Counted from the first letter of the stretch, positions 1 through 7,836 are shown. The stretch is 11,551 nucleotides of DNA from JBCBKZ01 sp039026975 (GCA_039026975.1 JBCCLI010000199.1:1-11551); one strand, 5' to 3'. Notes: a model not told the origin generated them from the letters alone. Numbers and translations are program-made.

Positions 1-3000
1 GTCAAATAAATCCAAGATTTCTAAAGAAGCTGGCTGGCCCATTTTCTCCTGAATAAGTGCCAGCCTTCGATTGGTAATGACTGTAGCCTTAGAATTGTGG
101 CCTTTTTTCTTTTCCCTGGTGGAAGCTTGGCGTCCTATTCCATTATCTCTTACTTCACATATGAGATACTTGAGATCCTTTCTGTACCTTACGGTTAATA
201 CCCCCTCTTTACTGTTTTTCTTAAATCCATGAATGATGGCATTCTCCACGAATGGTTGTAGGATCATAGTAGGGATCATGACTTCATCTTCGTCCATATC
301 CCCAACTTTCTCAATTTTGTAAGAAAAGGCTTGTTCAAACCTTAGCTTCTCCGCTTCCATATACTCGGTCAATAATTCAATATCTTCTCCTACAGAAATT
401 TGTGGCTTCTCAGCTATATCTAATATTTTTCGCATTAATCGAGAAAGATGAATAAGATACTTATTGGCCACTTTTGTATCCTTATCCAGCATATAAGCCT
501 GGATAGAGCTTAGACTATTAAAGATAAAGTGTGGATTCATTTGTATCCTAAGAATAGCATTTTCTAATTCTGCCAGCTGCTGCTTTTTTCGTAGATGTTC
601 TGTTCTGTTTCTATATATGCCATATATAATGCCCAAGCCTACTGCTGCCAACAAAGCGTAAAACCAAGGGGTCTCATAAAAATAAGGCTTTAGTCTTAGG
701 GCTAACCTCCTGGGAGTCTCGTTCCAAACATTTTCAGAATTGGAAGCATACAATTCAAACACATACTCCCCCTGTTCCAGGTTGAAATACCGGACAAAGC
801 GTTCATTACCTTTGTTTATGAGATCTCCATTTTTTTTCCTCAACCTGTACTCAAACTGAGTGGCCTGGGGATCTCCATAATCCATAGCCGAAAAGCGAAA
901 GGTAAAGGTCCTTTCTGCTGGTTTCAGGATAAGTTCTTCTATTTCTTCTCCTTGATAGGTAGCTTTCCCAAACTTTTCTCGGCCTTTCACTTCTTGGTTA
1001 TTGACTAGAATTTGGGTGATGGTAGGTTTCGCCTCTACAGGATATTCAGTAATATCTTTTGGATTAAATAGTATGTAGCCATTTGTAGTACCAAAGGCCA
1101 GTTCACCATTACGGGTCTTGGTGAAAGACCAGAAGTTGAATTCATTAGAAGGCAAACCATCAGCAACTGTAAAAACCCTAAAAACATTAGGAGGGGGTCC
1201 ATCAGGATCAGCATTCTCTGCTTTTTCTGGAGAATATTGAACTAAGCCTTTATTAGTGCTGACCCACATCTTATTGTCATCGTCAAAGACCAAACCATTA
1301 GCAGCCAAAAACCTTGAAGAGAAGATCGTATCTTTATGGATAGAGAATTTGTCTGTTAGAGTATTTATCCAATATAATCCTTGGGCTGAGGCTATCCAGA
1401 TTTTGGAAGAATCAGGAGATTCCGCCATTGCATACACAAGAGGGGAGAAGGGAATAGCATCTTTGAGTGTTAACGAACCCACTGCATCCTGATATAATTG
1501 AATTTCATGCCTCCATTGAGCTGTCAAGATCTGTCCATTGTATCTCTCACAAATAGCAGAAATACTTCCACTAGTTGGATTCACGATATTACTTAAAATA
1601 TATTCTCCGTTTAGCCTTAAGATTTCTAGCAGTCCATATCCAAAGGTTAAGGCGAACCTTTTACCATTCGATAATTCAACAACTTTTATAAATACTCCAT
1701 CGGACAACTTTTCGGCTTTGCTTTTAATTTTATAAAGATTAATTGATTCCTCTTCAATTAAGAATAAACCCTTATTTGTACCCAACCAATTATTTCCTTC
1801 TGAGTCATGATCAATAGAGTAAAGATTGATTTTAGTTTTTTCATTGCCAGGAACTCCAGCCAAGATCTTTTCCTTTGAGCCTCCACTTCTAATATCATTA
1901 TAAATGACTCTATCAGCTGCTATTCCCCATACATTACCGATTGAGTCTACTGATATGGACTTGAAATTACGCTCGTAAGAAATATTTTCCCCTTTTACCA
2001 AGTCAATTTGAAATCTTATTCTATTTATGTTCCCATAAAAAACCCCATTTGTCTGCGTAGAAATCCACAATGTACCTTCCCTTCCATTCGTTATCCCCGT
2101 TATTGGATAAGGAAAATTTTGAATTCTAGACTCTATGCGTACTTTAAGAGAACCGATAAACTTTCTATTTTCTATATCAAACAGTAGAAGACCATCGTTT
2201 TCAGTGCCAACTATTAATTGACTGTTATTAAAATATCCGATTCCAGTAACCTTAGATATTTTCTTTCCTGCCAACTTATTAAATATACCAAGAACCCTCC
2301 CCGACCTGTCTAATCCAACTAAACCAGAGCCCAAGCCTATCCAAATAAGATGGTTTCCCGAAAAAGTCGAATATGGCTGCCATGTATTATCATTTCCTTG
2401 ATTAAATGAGGAAATATGAATTAACTCTCTGTTTTTATAGGTCCTTATTTGCCATCCATTTTTGAGCGGAATAAACAATGATAACCCCATCTTACCCTGA
2501 CGTTCAACCTTCCTCAAACCTCTAAAGGAGTAAGCAGGGATTGAATCCATGAGAACTAAGTTATCTGAATTCTTTATTTCCCTGGCAAAAAGTGGATAGA
2601 ATTCTCCTAAAACGCCCCATTCTCCAAGGAAATATAAGAGATTCAAGGAGGTATCAAGATCAATTAACTGGAAATCTTTAAAGACATTTCCTGAATAGTT
2701 AATTTCCACTTGTTTGAAGACGTTTTCTGATAAAGAAAATTTATGAATGGCAGTCGAAGTATTAAACCATAGATTCTCTTCTTTATCCTCAAACATTTGG
2801 CTCTGGATAATTGGATCGGCAAGTTTATATTCAACAGAGTCGTTCGCTAAATATTGTAGATTTACTAGGCCATCAAATCTGTTTAATCCATTTATGGAGC
2901 TAATCCAGATATTTCTTCTTGAGTCTTCAGATATGTACTGATTATAGGTGCTAGCCGTAAGCCCATTTTCAGTCGATAAATTTTTCAATACAAGAAAACT

Positions 3001-3075
3001 CTCTTGCCCAAGAGAATAACGCCCTGACAGAAGAACAGCGATTAGAGTTAACCAACAGAAAAAATTGGGGCCCAT
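1..3075 (-). CDS. LytS-like sensor histidine kinase with Reg_prop propeller (3' end cut by window)
   Basis: The reverse strand is open from an ATG at 3075 to base 1 (1025 codons, no stop), so the C-terminus lies outside. Residues 5-16 are a hydrophobic signal-peptide core. A long periplasmic propeller follows, with repeated Reg_prop-type motifs (NLWF near W103, TLWIS near W337, KIWIAS, KMWVST) and the DGLPSNEF signature at 639-646. A Y_Y_Y-like segment comes next, then one membrane helix at about 804-823. The cytoplasmic part has the His_kinase box NPHFIFNSL with phospho-acceptor H849, the N-box PFVENAIIHGF (N945) and the G-box DNGIGR (977-982). By family knowledge it binds a ligand outside the cell and phosphorylates a LytTR regulator, here most likely the one at 5417-6184. 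Probably only some 20-40 residues are missing. Sampled motifs at both ends share one frame, so it is not a pseudogene. No Shine-Dalgarno is seen. The start was chosen because it gives the signal peptide. A TTG at 3081 is an alternative. Confidence 0.93.
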   Translation of the reverse strand, partial: MGPNFFCWLTLIAVLLSGRYSLGQESFLVLKNLSTENGLTASTYNQYISEDSRRNIWISSINGLNRFDGLVNLQYLANDSVEYKLADPIIQSQMFEDKEENLWFNTSTAIHKFSLSENVFKQVEINYSGNVFKDFQLIDLDTSLNLLYFLGEWGVLGEFYPLFAREIKNSDNLVLMDSIPAYSFRGLRKVERQGKMGLSLFIPLKNGWQIRTYKNRELIHISSFNQGNDNTWQPYSTFSGNHLIWIGLGSGLVGLDRSGRVLGIFNKLAGKKISKVTGIGYFNNSQLIVGTENDGLLLFDIENRKFIGSLKVRIESRIQNFPYPITGITNGREGTLWISTQTNGVFYGNINRIRFQIDLVKGENISYERNFKSISVDSIGNVWGIAADRVIYNDIRSGGSKEKILAGVPGNEKTKINLYSIDHDSEGNNWLGTNKGLFLIEEESINLYKIKSKAEKLSDGVFIKVVELSNGKRFALTFGYGLLEILRLNGEYILSNIVNPTSGSISAICERYNGQILTAQWRHEIQLYQDAVGSLTLKDAIPFSPLVYAMAESPDSSKIWIASAQGLYWINTLTDKFSIHKDTIFSSRFLAANGLVFDDDNKMWVSTNKGLVQYSPEKAENADPDGPPPNVFRVFTVADGLPSNEFNFWSFTKTRNGELAFGTTNGYILFNPKDITEYPVEAKPTITQILVNNQEVKGREKFGKATYQGEEIEELILKPAERTFTFRFSAMDYGDPQATQFEYRLRKKNGDLINKGNERFVRYFNLEQGEYVFELYASNSENVWNETPRRLALRLKPYFYETPWFYALLAAVGLGIIYGIYRNRTEHLRKKQQLAELENAILRIQMNPHFIFNSLSSIQAYMLDKDTKVANKYLIHLSRLMRKILDIAEKPQISVGEDIELLTEYMEAEKLRFEQAFSYKIEKVGDMDEDEVMIPTMILQPFVENAIIHGFKKNSKEGVLTVRYRKDLKYLICEVRDNGIGRQASTREKKKGHNSKATVITNRRLALIQEKMGQPASLEILDLFD

Positions 3076-3097
3076 ATACAAGGATGTACCCCAATTT
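3059..3097 (-). terminator. Terminator-like hairpin overlapping the kinase start codon
   Basis: Bases 3089-3097 and 3062-3070 are perfect 9-bp inverted repeats (AAATTGGGG on either strand). Read on the minus strand the second arm runs into six T residues (3064-3059). The 18-base loop contains a second 4-bp stem (3085-3088 with 3077-3080). The structure lies 26 bases past the stop of the peroxidase gene, the right place for its terminator, yet the kinase ATG (3075-3073) is in the loop and the T-run encodes kinase residues 4-6. It may terminate the upstream operon, act as an attenuator, or sequester the kinase start. Structure is seen; function is inferred. Confidence 0.55.
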
Positions 3098-3122
3098 AAT
3101 ATTTCTAAGTTACTTAAACAGT

Positions 3123-4871
3123 TTACATTGATTTCAAAACTGGATTCTTCTTTGATTCTTTAACCAGTTCTGGTAGGTGAGCTAACCATTTTATTGATGG
3201 TGTGTAAAAAAATGCCCCCCCTCTCAATTTTACTACTCCTTGAAAATTCACTTTAACAGGAACTTCTTTCCCTCTCCAATCAACAAAGAACTTGTACTCT
3301 TCCCCATGTTTGGAGTTTCTCCGCCCGATCACAGGATCAACCCCTGTCCTATACATTTCAAATCCTTCTTTGTTGGCCCACTCCTCTTTCATCGTTCCTA
3401 TTTGACTTCGAATATTGGATTGAAAGCTCATAAACAGAAGGCCTTCTATGACCTTCTCGTACCTTATTCCGTTTGGGTACTGAATCTTAAATTTTCTTTT
3501 GTAGGGGATGCCTCTTCTTACAATTCTTACCCTAGAGCCCTTCAAACCAGGATATGGTGAGCCATTACCATTTTCTTTTTCTTTTTCTTTTTCTTTAATA
3601 AGATGTTTTTTCTTTCTTGGATTTACTTTCCTTACATGAGAGAAAAACGGACAAGTGTCGATGGAGTAGCCATCATTTGGAACTATTTTTGAATTCTTTT
3701 GCTCCGTATTTTTTTCTTTTTCAAGAAAAAAACTATCGAAGTCTGCAATTTCTTTTACCAATTGATTATTCTCTAGCTTACGCTCTCCAGCCAATGCAAG
3801 TGGAGTTCCGTCTTTAAATCTTCCCATTATTTGAGCTTCAATAAAGTCATAACTAACCTTATACCCTTTCAGTCTAAGTTGTTCAACTATTTCTCTGATT
3901 TTTTCATGGTATAAGCTTACGTTTTGCTCAAGCTTTCGAAATACTAAGTAACTTCCCATCTCTTTATCTAAAACGGTTTTAACAGCCTCTTTTCTAAGTT
4001 CAAGACCATTTTTACTCCAGAAAGGGATTTCACTTAAGCCATCTCTAAAACCAAATGGTTCTACTGGTTTATGCATTAATGACTCGCTAAAATCATAGTG
4101 CTTTTTCTGACCATCTTCCTCAAATAACTTTTTAGCAAAATTTTCTTTTTTAATGAATTCCTCAACTAAGTCTATAGCTGATTTTAGGTCATTTTTACAT
4201 TGATCAGCTACCATAATCATCATATCAATCTCCCTCCTTTTACAACTCTTACAGACATGATTTAGCCAATTTAACTCCCATTCTTTATCTAATGGTTCTG
4301 GTTCATCCCAAATTCCCATAACCTTATTACTTGCCATGTCAATTTGAAAAAATTCATCGGAAGGGTATTTGGATTTAATTAACTCTTCACTTTTTTTGTG
4401 AAAAATGCGTGTGCATCCTTTGTGAGTTAAATGTAGGGTAACAATAGGAGGCAAATCCCTTTTAAGTTTTTCGAAAACTTCAGGCACAAACTCATCGTTA
4501 TAAGTGCCATTTTTTAGTAGCTCGTTTTTAATACTAGCTTTTAATTGAAGAGAAAATATTCTTTGATATTTAGCACTGGAAATCCAACCGGACTCCAAGT
4601 CAGGTTTATTATCTTTCAATTTCAAGTTTTCAAATCCGAGAGCATTCGATTTCTTTTTTATGGGACTATTATCCTCAGTAGCAAACTTTTTTAGTTTATA
4701 AGCAATGGTAGTAGGTTTCCTATTCTGATGAAATTGGAAAAATAGGCATTTAACAAATTTTCTTTTGTGATGTTCGAGAATATTGGCCTGAACATTTTCT
4801 AAAATCTCAGATGTAGTTGGTTCTTGTCCTTTTACCAATTTTGTATTGGATTTAATAACCTTGTAATCCAT
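3123..4871 (-). CDS. DyP-type heme peroxidase, enlarged
   Basis: The 582-residue product is a dye-decolorizing (DyP) peroxidase, a heme enzyme that uses hydrogen peroxide to oxidise organic substrates. It shows the family landmarks in order: the N-terminal VQANIL strand (27-32), the GFRDG motif (274-278, catalytic D277), GSYLVFRKLEQNV (306-318), GRFKDGTPL (350-358), CPFFSHVRKVNPR (407-419) with proximal heme ligand H412, RIVRRGIPY (449-457) with distal Arg probably R452, GLLFMSFQSNI (477-487) and DPVIG (512-516). It is longer than the roughly 300-500 residues usual for the family, with extra length before the GFRDG motif and a lysine/glutamate-rich loop between H412 and R452. No signal peptide or Tat motif is visible, so it is probably cytoplasmic, unlike EfeB. 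The ATG is 2 bases after the stop of the 129-residue gene upstream, suggesting translational coupling. The natural substrate is unknown. Confidence 0.93.
   Translation of the reverse strand: MDYKVIKSNTKLVKGQEPTTSEILENVQANILEHHKRKFVKCLFFQFHQNRKPTTIAYKLKKFATEDNSPIKKKSNALGFENLKLKDNKPDLESGWISSAKYQRIFSLQLKASIKNELLKNGTYNDEFVPEVFEKLKRDLPPIVTLHLTHKGCTRIFHKKSEELIKSKYPSDEFFQIDMASNKVMGIWDEPEPLDKEWELNWLNHVCKSCKRREIDMMIMVADQCKNDLKSAIDLVEEFIKKENFAKKLFEEDGQKKHYDFSESLMHKPVEPFGFRDGLSEIPFWSKNGLELRKEAVKTVLDKEMGSYLVFRKLEQNVSLYHEKIREIVEQLRLKGYKVSYDFIEAQIMGRFKDGTPLALAGERKLENNQLVKEIADFDSFFLEKEKNTEQKNSKIVPNDGYSIDTCPFFSHVRKVNPRKKKHLIKEKEKEKENGNGSPYPGLKGSRVRIVRRGIPYKRKFKIQYPNGIRYEKVIEGLLFMSFQSNIRSQIGTMKEEWANKEGFEMYRTGVDPVIGRRNSKHGEEYKFFVDWRGKEVPVKVNFQGVVKLRGGAFFYTPSIKWLAHLPELVKESKKNPVLKSM
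3571..3596. repeat. Hexanucleotide simple repeat inside the peroxidase gene
   Basis: About 4.3 tandem copies of TTTTTC on the plus strand (GAAAAA on the coding strand) encode alternating Lys-Glu at about residues 426-433 of the peroxidase. Gain or loss of a whole unit keeps the frame and changes the loop by two residues, while slippage in one of the A5 runs would shift the frame. Confidence 0.85.
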
Positions 4872-4873
4872 TC

Positions 4874-5263
4874 CTAGATTTGTTGGAGCCTAAAAATTGT
4901 TGTAGGAACTTCTACCGGTAAGCAAGTAATGGCAATGATCATATTATTTGTAGGCACGAAATCTACTGGTTCACCTGTCTGATTTTGATTTAGTGTTGGA
5001 CCTAGTAAGTAACAATGCTCATCACCTTTTCCTCGGGCTTTGATGTTCACAATTCCTTGGAGAACTTGGAGACCAGATAGATCTAAGGGATTTAAGTCTT
5101 CAAGAGTCATAGTCTTATCATCTGGAAATATTTTATCCTGAATTAATACTTGAATTATATCAGTAAAGTAAAAAAACCTGATAAAATTTAGAGTAAAATC
5201 GCTTCCAGCAATAATGCGAAACGTTCCATCCTCACCTTTAGAGGACACTTTAATACAAGCCAT
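4874..5263 (-). CDS. Unrecognised 129-residue protein coupled to the DyP peroxidase
   Basis: I do not recognise this family. The product has no signal peptide and no clear transmembrane helix, although residues 23-41 are hydrophobic and aromatic (FTLNFIRFFYFTDIIQVLI). The rest alternates short hydrophobic stretches with polar turns, with a hydrophobic C-terminal strand region (MIIAITCLPVEV, 108-119) that hints at a mostly beta fold. Cysteines are at 3, 84 and 114; H83 and C84 are adjacent. The TAG stop is 2 bases from the peroxidase ATG, so the two are almost certainly co-translated, and a partner, regulator or substrate-delivery role for the peroxidase is a reasonable guess only. The start ATG at 5263 has no Shine-Dalgarno; there is a 153-base gap to the regulator gene upstream. 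Tight spacing makes it a convincing gene despite the lack of a recognised domain. Confidence 0.8.
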   Translation of the reverse strand: MACIKVSSKGEDGTFRIIAGSDFTLNFIRFFYFTDIIQVLIQDKIFPDDKTMTLEDLNPLDLSGLQVLQGIVNIKARGKGDEHCYLLGPTLNQNQTGEPVDFVPTNNMIIAITCLPVEVPTTIFRLQQI

Positions 5264-5386
5264 AATAATAGGGGTTAGGAGTTACACTTTATTGTCAAAT
5301 CAATTAGTTTATTAATCTTACTATAAAGGTATGCCTTGAGTTGGCAGAATGTTGATAAATTTGACGGCTGGTCGGTTTTTTCAAAT

Positions 5387-5412
5387 AAAAAAACATTCTC
5401 AGCAATTGAATG
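5387..5412 (-). terminator. Weak terminator candidate after the response regulator gene
   Basis: Read on the minus strand, CATTC (5412-5408) pairs with GAATG (5398-5394) around a 9-base loop and is followed by seven T residues (5393-5387). It begins 4 bases after the regulator stop codon. A 5-bp stem is short, so termination may be partial, which would let some transcript continue into the 129-residue gene and the peroxidase. Confidence 0.4.
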
Positions 5413-5416
5413 GGTA

Positions 5417-6184
5417 TTAGAACTTTTCCATGGCGGCCTTAAATGTATCCCAATATCTTCTAGCTATTCCTATTTCTTTATTCCCATCAAGTATAGCTAC
5501 TCTTTGGCCTTTATTGACTTTTTTTACGTAGGTAAGATTAAGCATGCGGGATCTATGAACCTGTTGGAATACCTCATAAGGCTTAAACTTTCTGACAAAG
5601 GTTCCCAGGTTTGAAGTAGATAATACAGGGTTCTCCTCGTCCTTAAGATGGAACCATGTGTAGGTTTCATCTGCTTGCAGCCAAACAATTTGTTCTACCT
5701 TTAAAAAATGGATCTCTGATTGATTTGGGATCGCGATTCGTCTAGGAAGATGCTTATGCTGGGCTCGATGAAAATTTTCTTTTAAGTAGGCTAGCTGTTC
5801 CTGATCAATGATTCTGTTTCTATCTTTCCGAGCTTTATCCAAAGCAACAGCTATTTCGTCCTCATCCAAAGGTTTCTCCAAAAAGTCAAGGGCTTCAAAT
5901 CGTATAGCGGTAAGTGCATATTCATTATAGGCAGTGATAAAAATTACTCGAAATTGGGGATCTGGGAATTCTTCCAATACATCAAACCCTAACCCATCAG
6001 ATAATTCTATATCAAGAAAAATTAGCGTAGGCTTTTCTTGTGCAATAAGCCTCTTGCCCTCCTCTACATTTCGTGCATTTCCTACAATTAAAATATCTTT
6101 GTGGTTCTCTTGTAAGAGAGAGCCTAAAGTCTTGTGGCAAGACGGATCGTCATCAATAATAATAGCTTGCAATAATTCCCCCAT
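5417..6184 (-). CDS. LytTR-family response regulator
   Basis: This 255-residue protein is a two-component response regulator. Residues about 5-125 form a receiver domain with the acidic pocket D11/D12, phospho-acceptor D58 in IFLDIELSDGLGF, T84 in FITAYNEYA and the conserved K104-P105 pair. Residues about 148-253 form a LytTR DNA-binding domain (IHFLKVEQIVWLQADETYTWFHL, then VHRSRMLNLTYVKKV). Proteins of this architecture usually bind promoter DNA as dimers and are paired with LytS-type kinases, here the kinase at 1-3075. Unusually, kinase and regulator are not adjacent: two other genes lie between. All four are on the same strand with regulator first. No Shine-Dalgarno precedes the ATG. Full length for the family. 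Confidence 0.95.
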   Translation of the reverse strand: MGELLQAIIIDDDPSCHKTLGSLLQENHKDILIVGNARNVEEGKRLIAQEKPTLIFLDIELSDGLGFDVLEEFPDPQFRVIFITAYNEYALTAIRFEALDFLEKPLDEDEIAVALDKARKDRNRIIDQEQLAYLKENFHRAQHKHLPRRIAIPNQSEIHFLKVEQIVWLQADETYTWFHLKDEENPVLSTSNLGTFVRKFKPYEVFQQVHRSRMLNLTYVKKVNKGQRVAILDGNKEIGIARRYWDTFKAAMEKF

Positions 6185-6206
6185 AAATAGAAATATACCT
6201 ATACTC

Positions 6207-6237
6207 CTAAAATATGGACTATGGAATCAGATTCCAA
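6207..6237 (-). promoter_or_regulatory. Possible Bacteroidota-type promoter of the response regulator gene
   Basis: On the minus strand a TTG (6237-6235) is followed after 20 bases by TATTTTAG (6214-6207), one mismatch from the known Bacteroidota -7 consensus TAnnTTTG; the -33 element of that consensus is TTTG or TTG. It ends 22 bases before the regulator ATG. In AT-rich DNA such matches occur by chance. Confidence 0.33.
6222..6236. promoter_or_regulatory. 15-bp perfect palindrome, candidate operator
   Basis: TGGAATC-A-GATTCCA is a perfect 7-1-7 inverted repeat in the intergenic region between the regulator and the divergent membrane-protein gene. It lies between the two elements of the candidate promoter of the regulator, the position expected of a repressor or autoregulatory site. 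The binding protein is unknown; autoregulation by the LytTR protein is possible, though that family often uses spaced direct repeats. Confidence 0.4.
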
Positions 6238-6340
6238 TGAGATCCAACAGAAAAATGTCAATTCTTTCTATGAATAAGATAATCAGGGTAGATCATTCGC
6301 ATTTTCAATTTCCTTTCTATCTTTAATTGACTCTGAACAA

Positions 6341-7822
6341 ATGCTAAGATCCTTTTTATCCTCACGAATTAAGATCATTCTACATTGGCTTGTATTAGGT
6401 CTTGCCATAGGCCTGCTTTTCTATACCTCCTGGCGTGCGGCTGTCCTATCTATGACCCATGATGAAAGCAGTACTTTTCTCAACTATATCAACTGGCCGG
6501 TCTGGAGCTGTTTTTCTGATCCTCTATGCTGGGGAACGGCCAATATGCATATGTTGAATACATGGCTGATGCAGATCAGCGTAGGCTTGTTTGGAGATGC
6601 CCCCTTCTTTGTGCGGCTTCCTAATGTATTAGCCCACCTTCTCTACCTTATTTTTAGTACCCTCCTGATAAGAAAGCTATCACCTAATGGATGGGTGGTA
6701 CTAGCAGGTTTCCTGATGCTGAACGCCAATCCTTATTTACTGGATTTCTTCTCGGTAGCTAGAGGGTACGGTCTGGCATGCGCCTTTATGATGATGAGTC
6801 TCTATTATCTCCATGCTTTTATAGTTAAGCCTACTAACAGATCTATCGTATTGGCCATACTTGGGGCTATTCTGGCTGTTCTTAGCAACTTCACCTTCCT
6901 GAACTACCTGGCTATCCTTTTTGCTATTTTCATAAGCTTTGGATTCTTTTCTCACTTTGAAAAGATGAACCTCCCTCCTCTCACTCACCAACAGCTAGGT
7001 CTCCTCATAGGAGTGATTATCGTAAGTACCTTTTCGCTGGGATATTTACTCATAGTCCCTGTTCAGACACTAAGCCAACTAGCGGAGTTCAACTTTGGTG
7101 CGCCTACCCTGCATGCCACCTACCGGGCCATCATCTTAGATAGTCTCTATGGCCAAGGATATTTTAGCGGGAGTACACCTGACATATTTGCGGTAAGTTG
7201 TGGAATTATAGGAATTATCTCATTAGTAGTCGGATTCTCAAAAATCAAGCAGTTGGGTCAAGGACATGCTCGATGGTACGTCACAGTTTGCCTGCTATTG
7301 ATTCTACTCATATTAGCCTTACTCACTCAGTTCTACTTACTGGGAACTCAATATTTAGTGAACCGGAAAGCCCTTATCATCATCATTCTCCTTACGCTGC
7401 CAGTGATTTCCCTGATAGAAACGTTGAGGAATTGGAGAATAAGCATAGGCTTAGGATTCTCTCTCTTTATTAGCCTATTCTTTTTCCTACATTTCTCACG
7501 TACTGCTAGCTCTGACCTAATAAGAGAATGGTACTATGACCGTTATAATCAACAAATCACACAATTAGTAGCGGCGGAATCTGTTGGAGGTAGGGAGACG
7601 AAACTGGGCCTGGAGTGGATATTTATACATAGTTTCTTGTTCTACCAACAGACAGGTGGTCTGGAGAATGTAGCGCCTTTACAGTTTGATCCAGCCGTGA
7701 GAAGTGATACCTTGTATGAATACTACTATATCCAACCTTCACAGGCACATTTACTACATCCAAACTATCGACTGGTAAAGCAGTTTGGAAAAGTAACTGC
7801 ACTATATAAAAGAACTAATTAA
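6341..7822 (+). CDS. GT-C-fold membrane glycosyltransferase candidate
   Basis: The 493-residue product is a multi-pass inner-membrane protein. I count about 11 hydrophobic segments (around residues 13-30, 92-110, 117-133, 142-160, 169-181, 186-204, 218-239, 281-299, 312-332, 343-360, 367-384), then a soluble C-terminal part of about 105 residues. The first external loop carries HDESS (D41, E42), placed like the catalytic or metal-binding acidic pair of GT-C enzymes (GT39/ArnT-like), and FSVARGYGLA (137-146) resembles the conserved Arg-aromatic segment of such proteins in Bacteroidota. By analogy it would transfer a sugar from a polyprenyl-phosphate donor on the periplasmic side. Acceptor and sugar are unknown. 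It is divergent from the regulator gene (156-base gap) and is followed after 14 bases by the dehydrogenase gene, probably in one transcript. No clear Shine-Dalgarno. Confidence 0.75.
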   Translation: MLRSFLSSRIKIILHWLVLGLAIGLLFYTSWRAAVLSMTHDESSTFLNYINWPVWSCFSDPLCWGTANMHMLNTWLMQISVGLFGDAPFFVRLPNVLAHLLYLIFSTLLIRKLSPNGWVVLAGFLMLNANPYLLDFFSVARGYGLACAFMMMSLYYLHAFIVKPTNRSIVLAILGAILAVLSNFTFLNYLAILFAIFISFGFFSHFEKMNLPPLTHQQLGLLIGVIIVSTFSLGYLLIVPVQTLSQLAEFNFGAPTLHATYRAIILDSLYGQGYFSGSTPDIFAVSCGIIGIISLVVGFSKIKQLGQGHARWYVTVCLLLILLILALLTQFYLLGTQYLVNRKALIIIILLTLPVISLIETLRNWRISIGLGFSLFISLFFFLHFSRTASSDLIREWYYDRYNQQITQLVAAESVGGRETKLGLEWIFIHSFLFYQQTGGLENVAPLQFDPAVRSDTLYEYYYIQPSQAHLLHPNYRLVKQFGKVTALYKRTN

Positions 7823-7836
7823 TAGGACTTATCTCT

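Noticed and set aside
1256..2941. Several short plus-strand frames
   Set aside because: They are shadows of the large kinase gene on the minus strand, which is open across the whole region and carries propeller motifs in one frame.
3240..3560. Plus-strand open frame of 106 codons
   Set aside because: Entirely antisense to the heme-binding half of the DyP gene, whose motifs are intact; no sign of an independent protein.
3123..4871. Assignment of the peroxidase as EfeB or as an encapsulin cargo
   Set aside because: No Tat signal and no EfeU/EfeO or encapsulin gene nearby, and the C-terminus does not show a clear encapsulin-targeting tail.
5324..5331. TACCTTTA on the minus strand as a -7 element for the 129-residue gene
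   Set aside because: No TTG is found at the expected distance upstream, so a promoter call is not supported.
6318..6325. TATCTTTA on the plus strand as a -7 element for the membrane glycosyltransferase gene
   Set aside because: One mismatch to consensus and no TTG at the right spacing; also only 15 bases before the start codon.
5934..6326. Plus-strand open frame of 130 codons
   Set aside because: It lies mostly antisense to the receiver domain of the response regulator, and its product shows no recognisable motif; the regulator's conserved residues prove the minus strand is the coding one.
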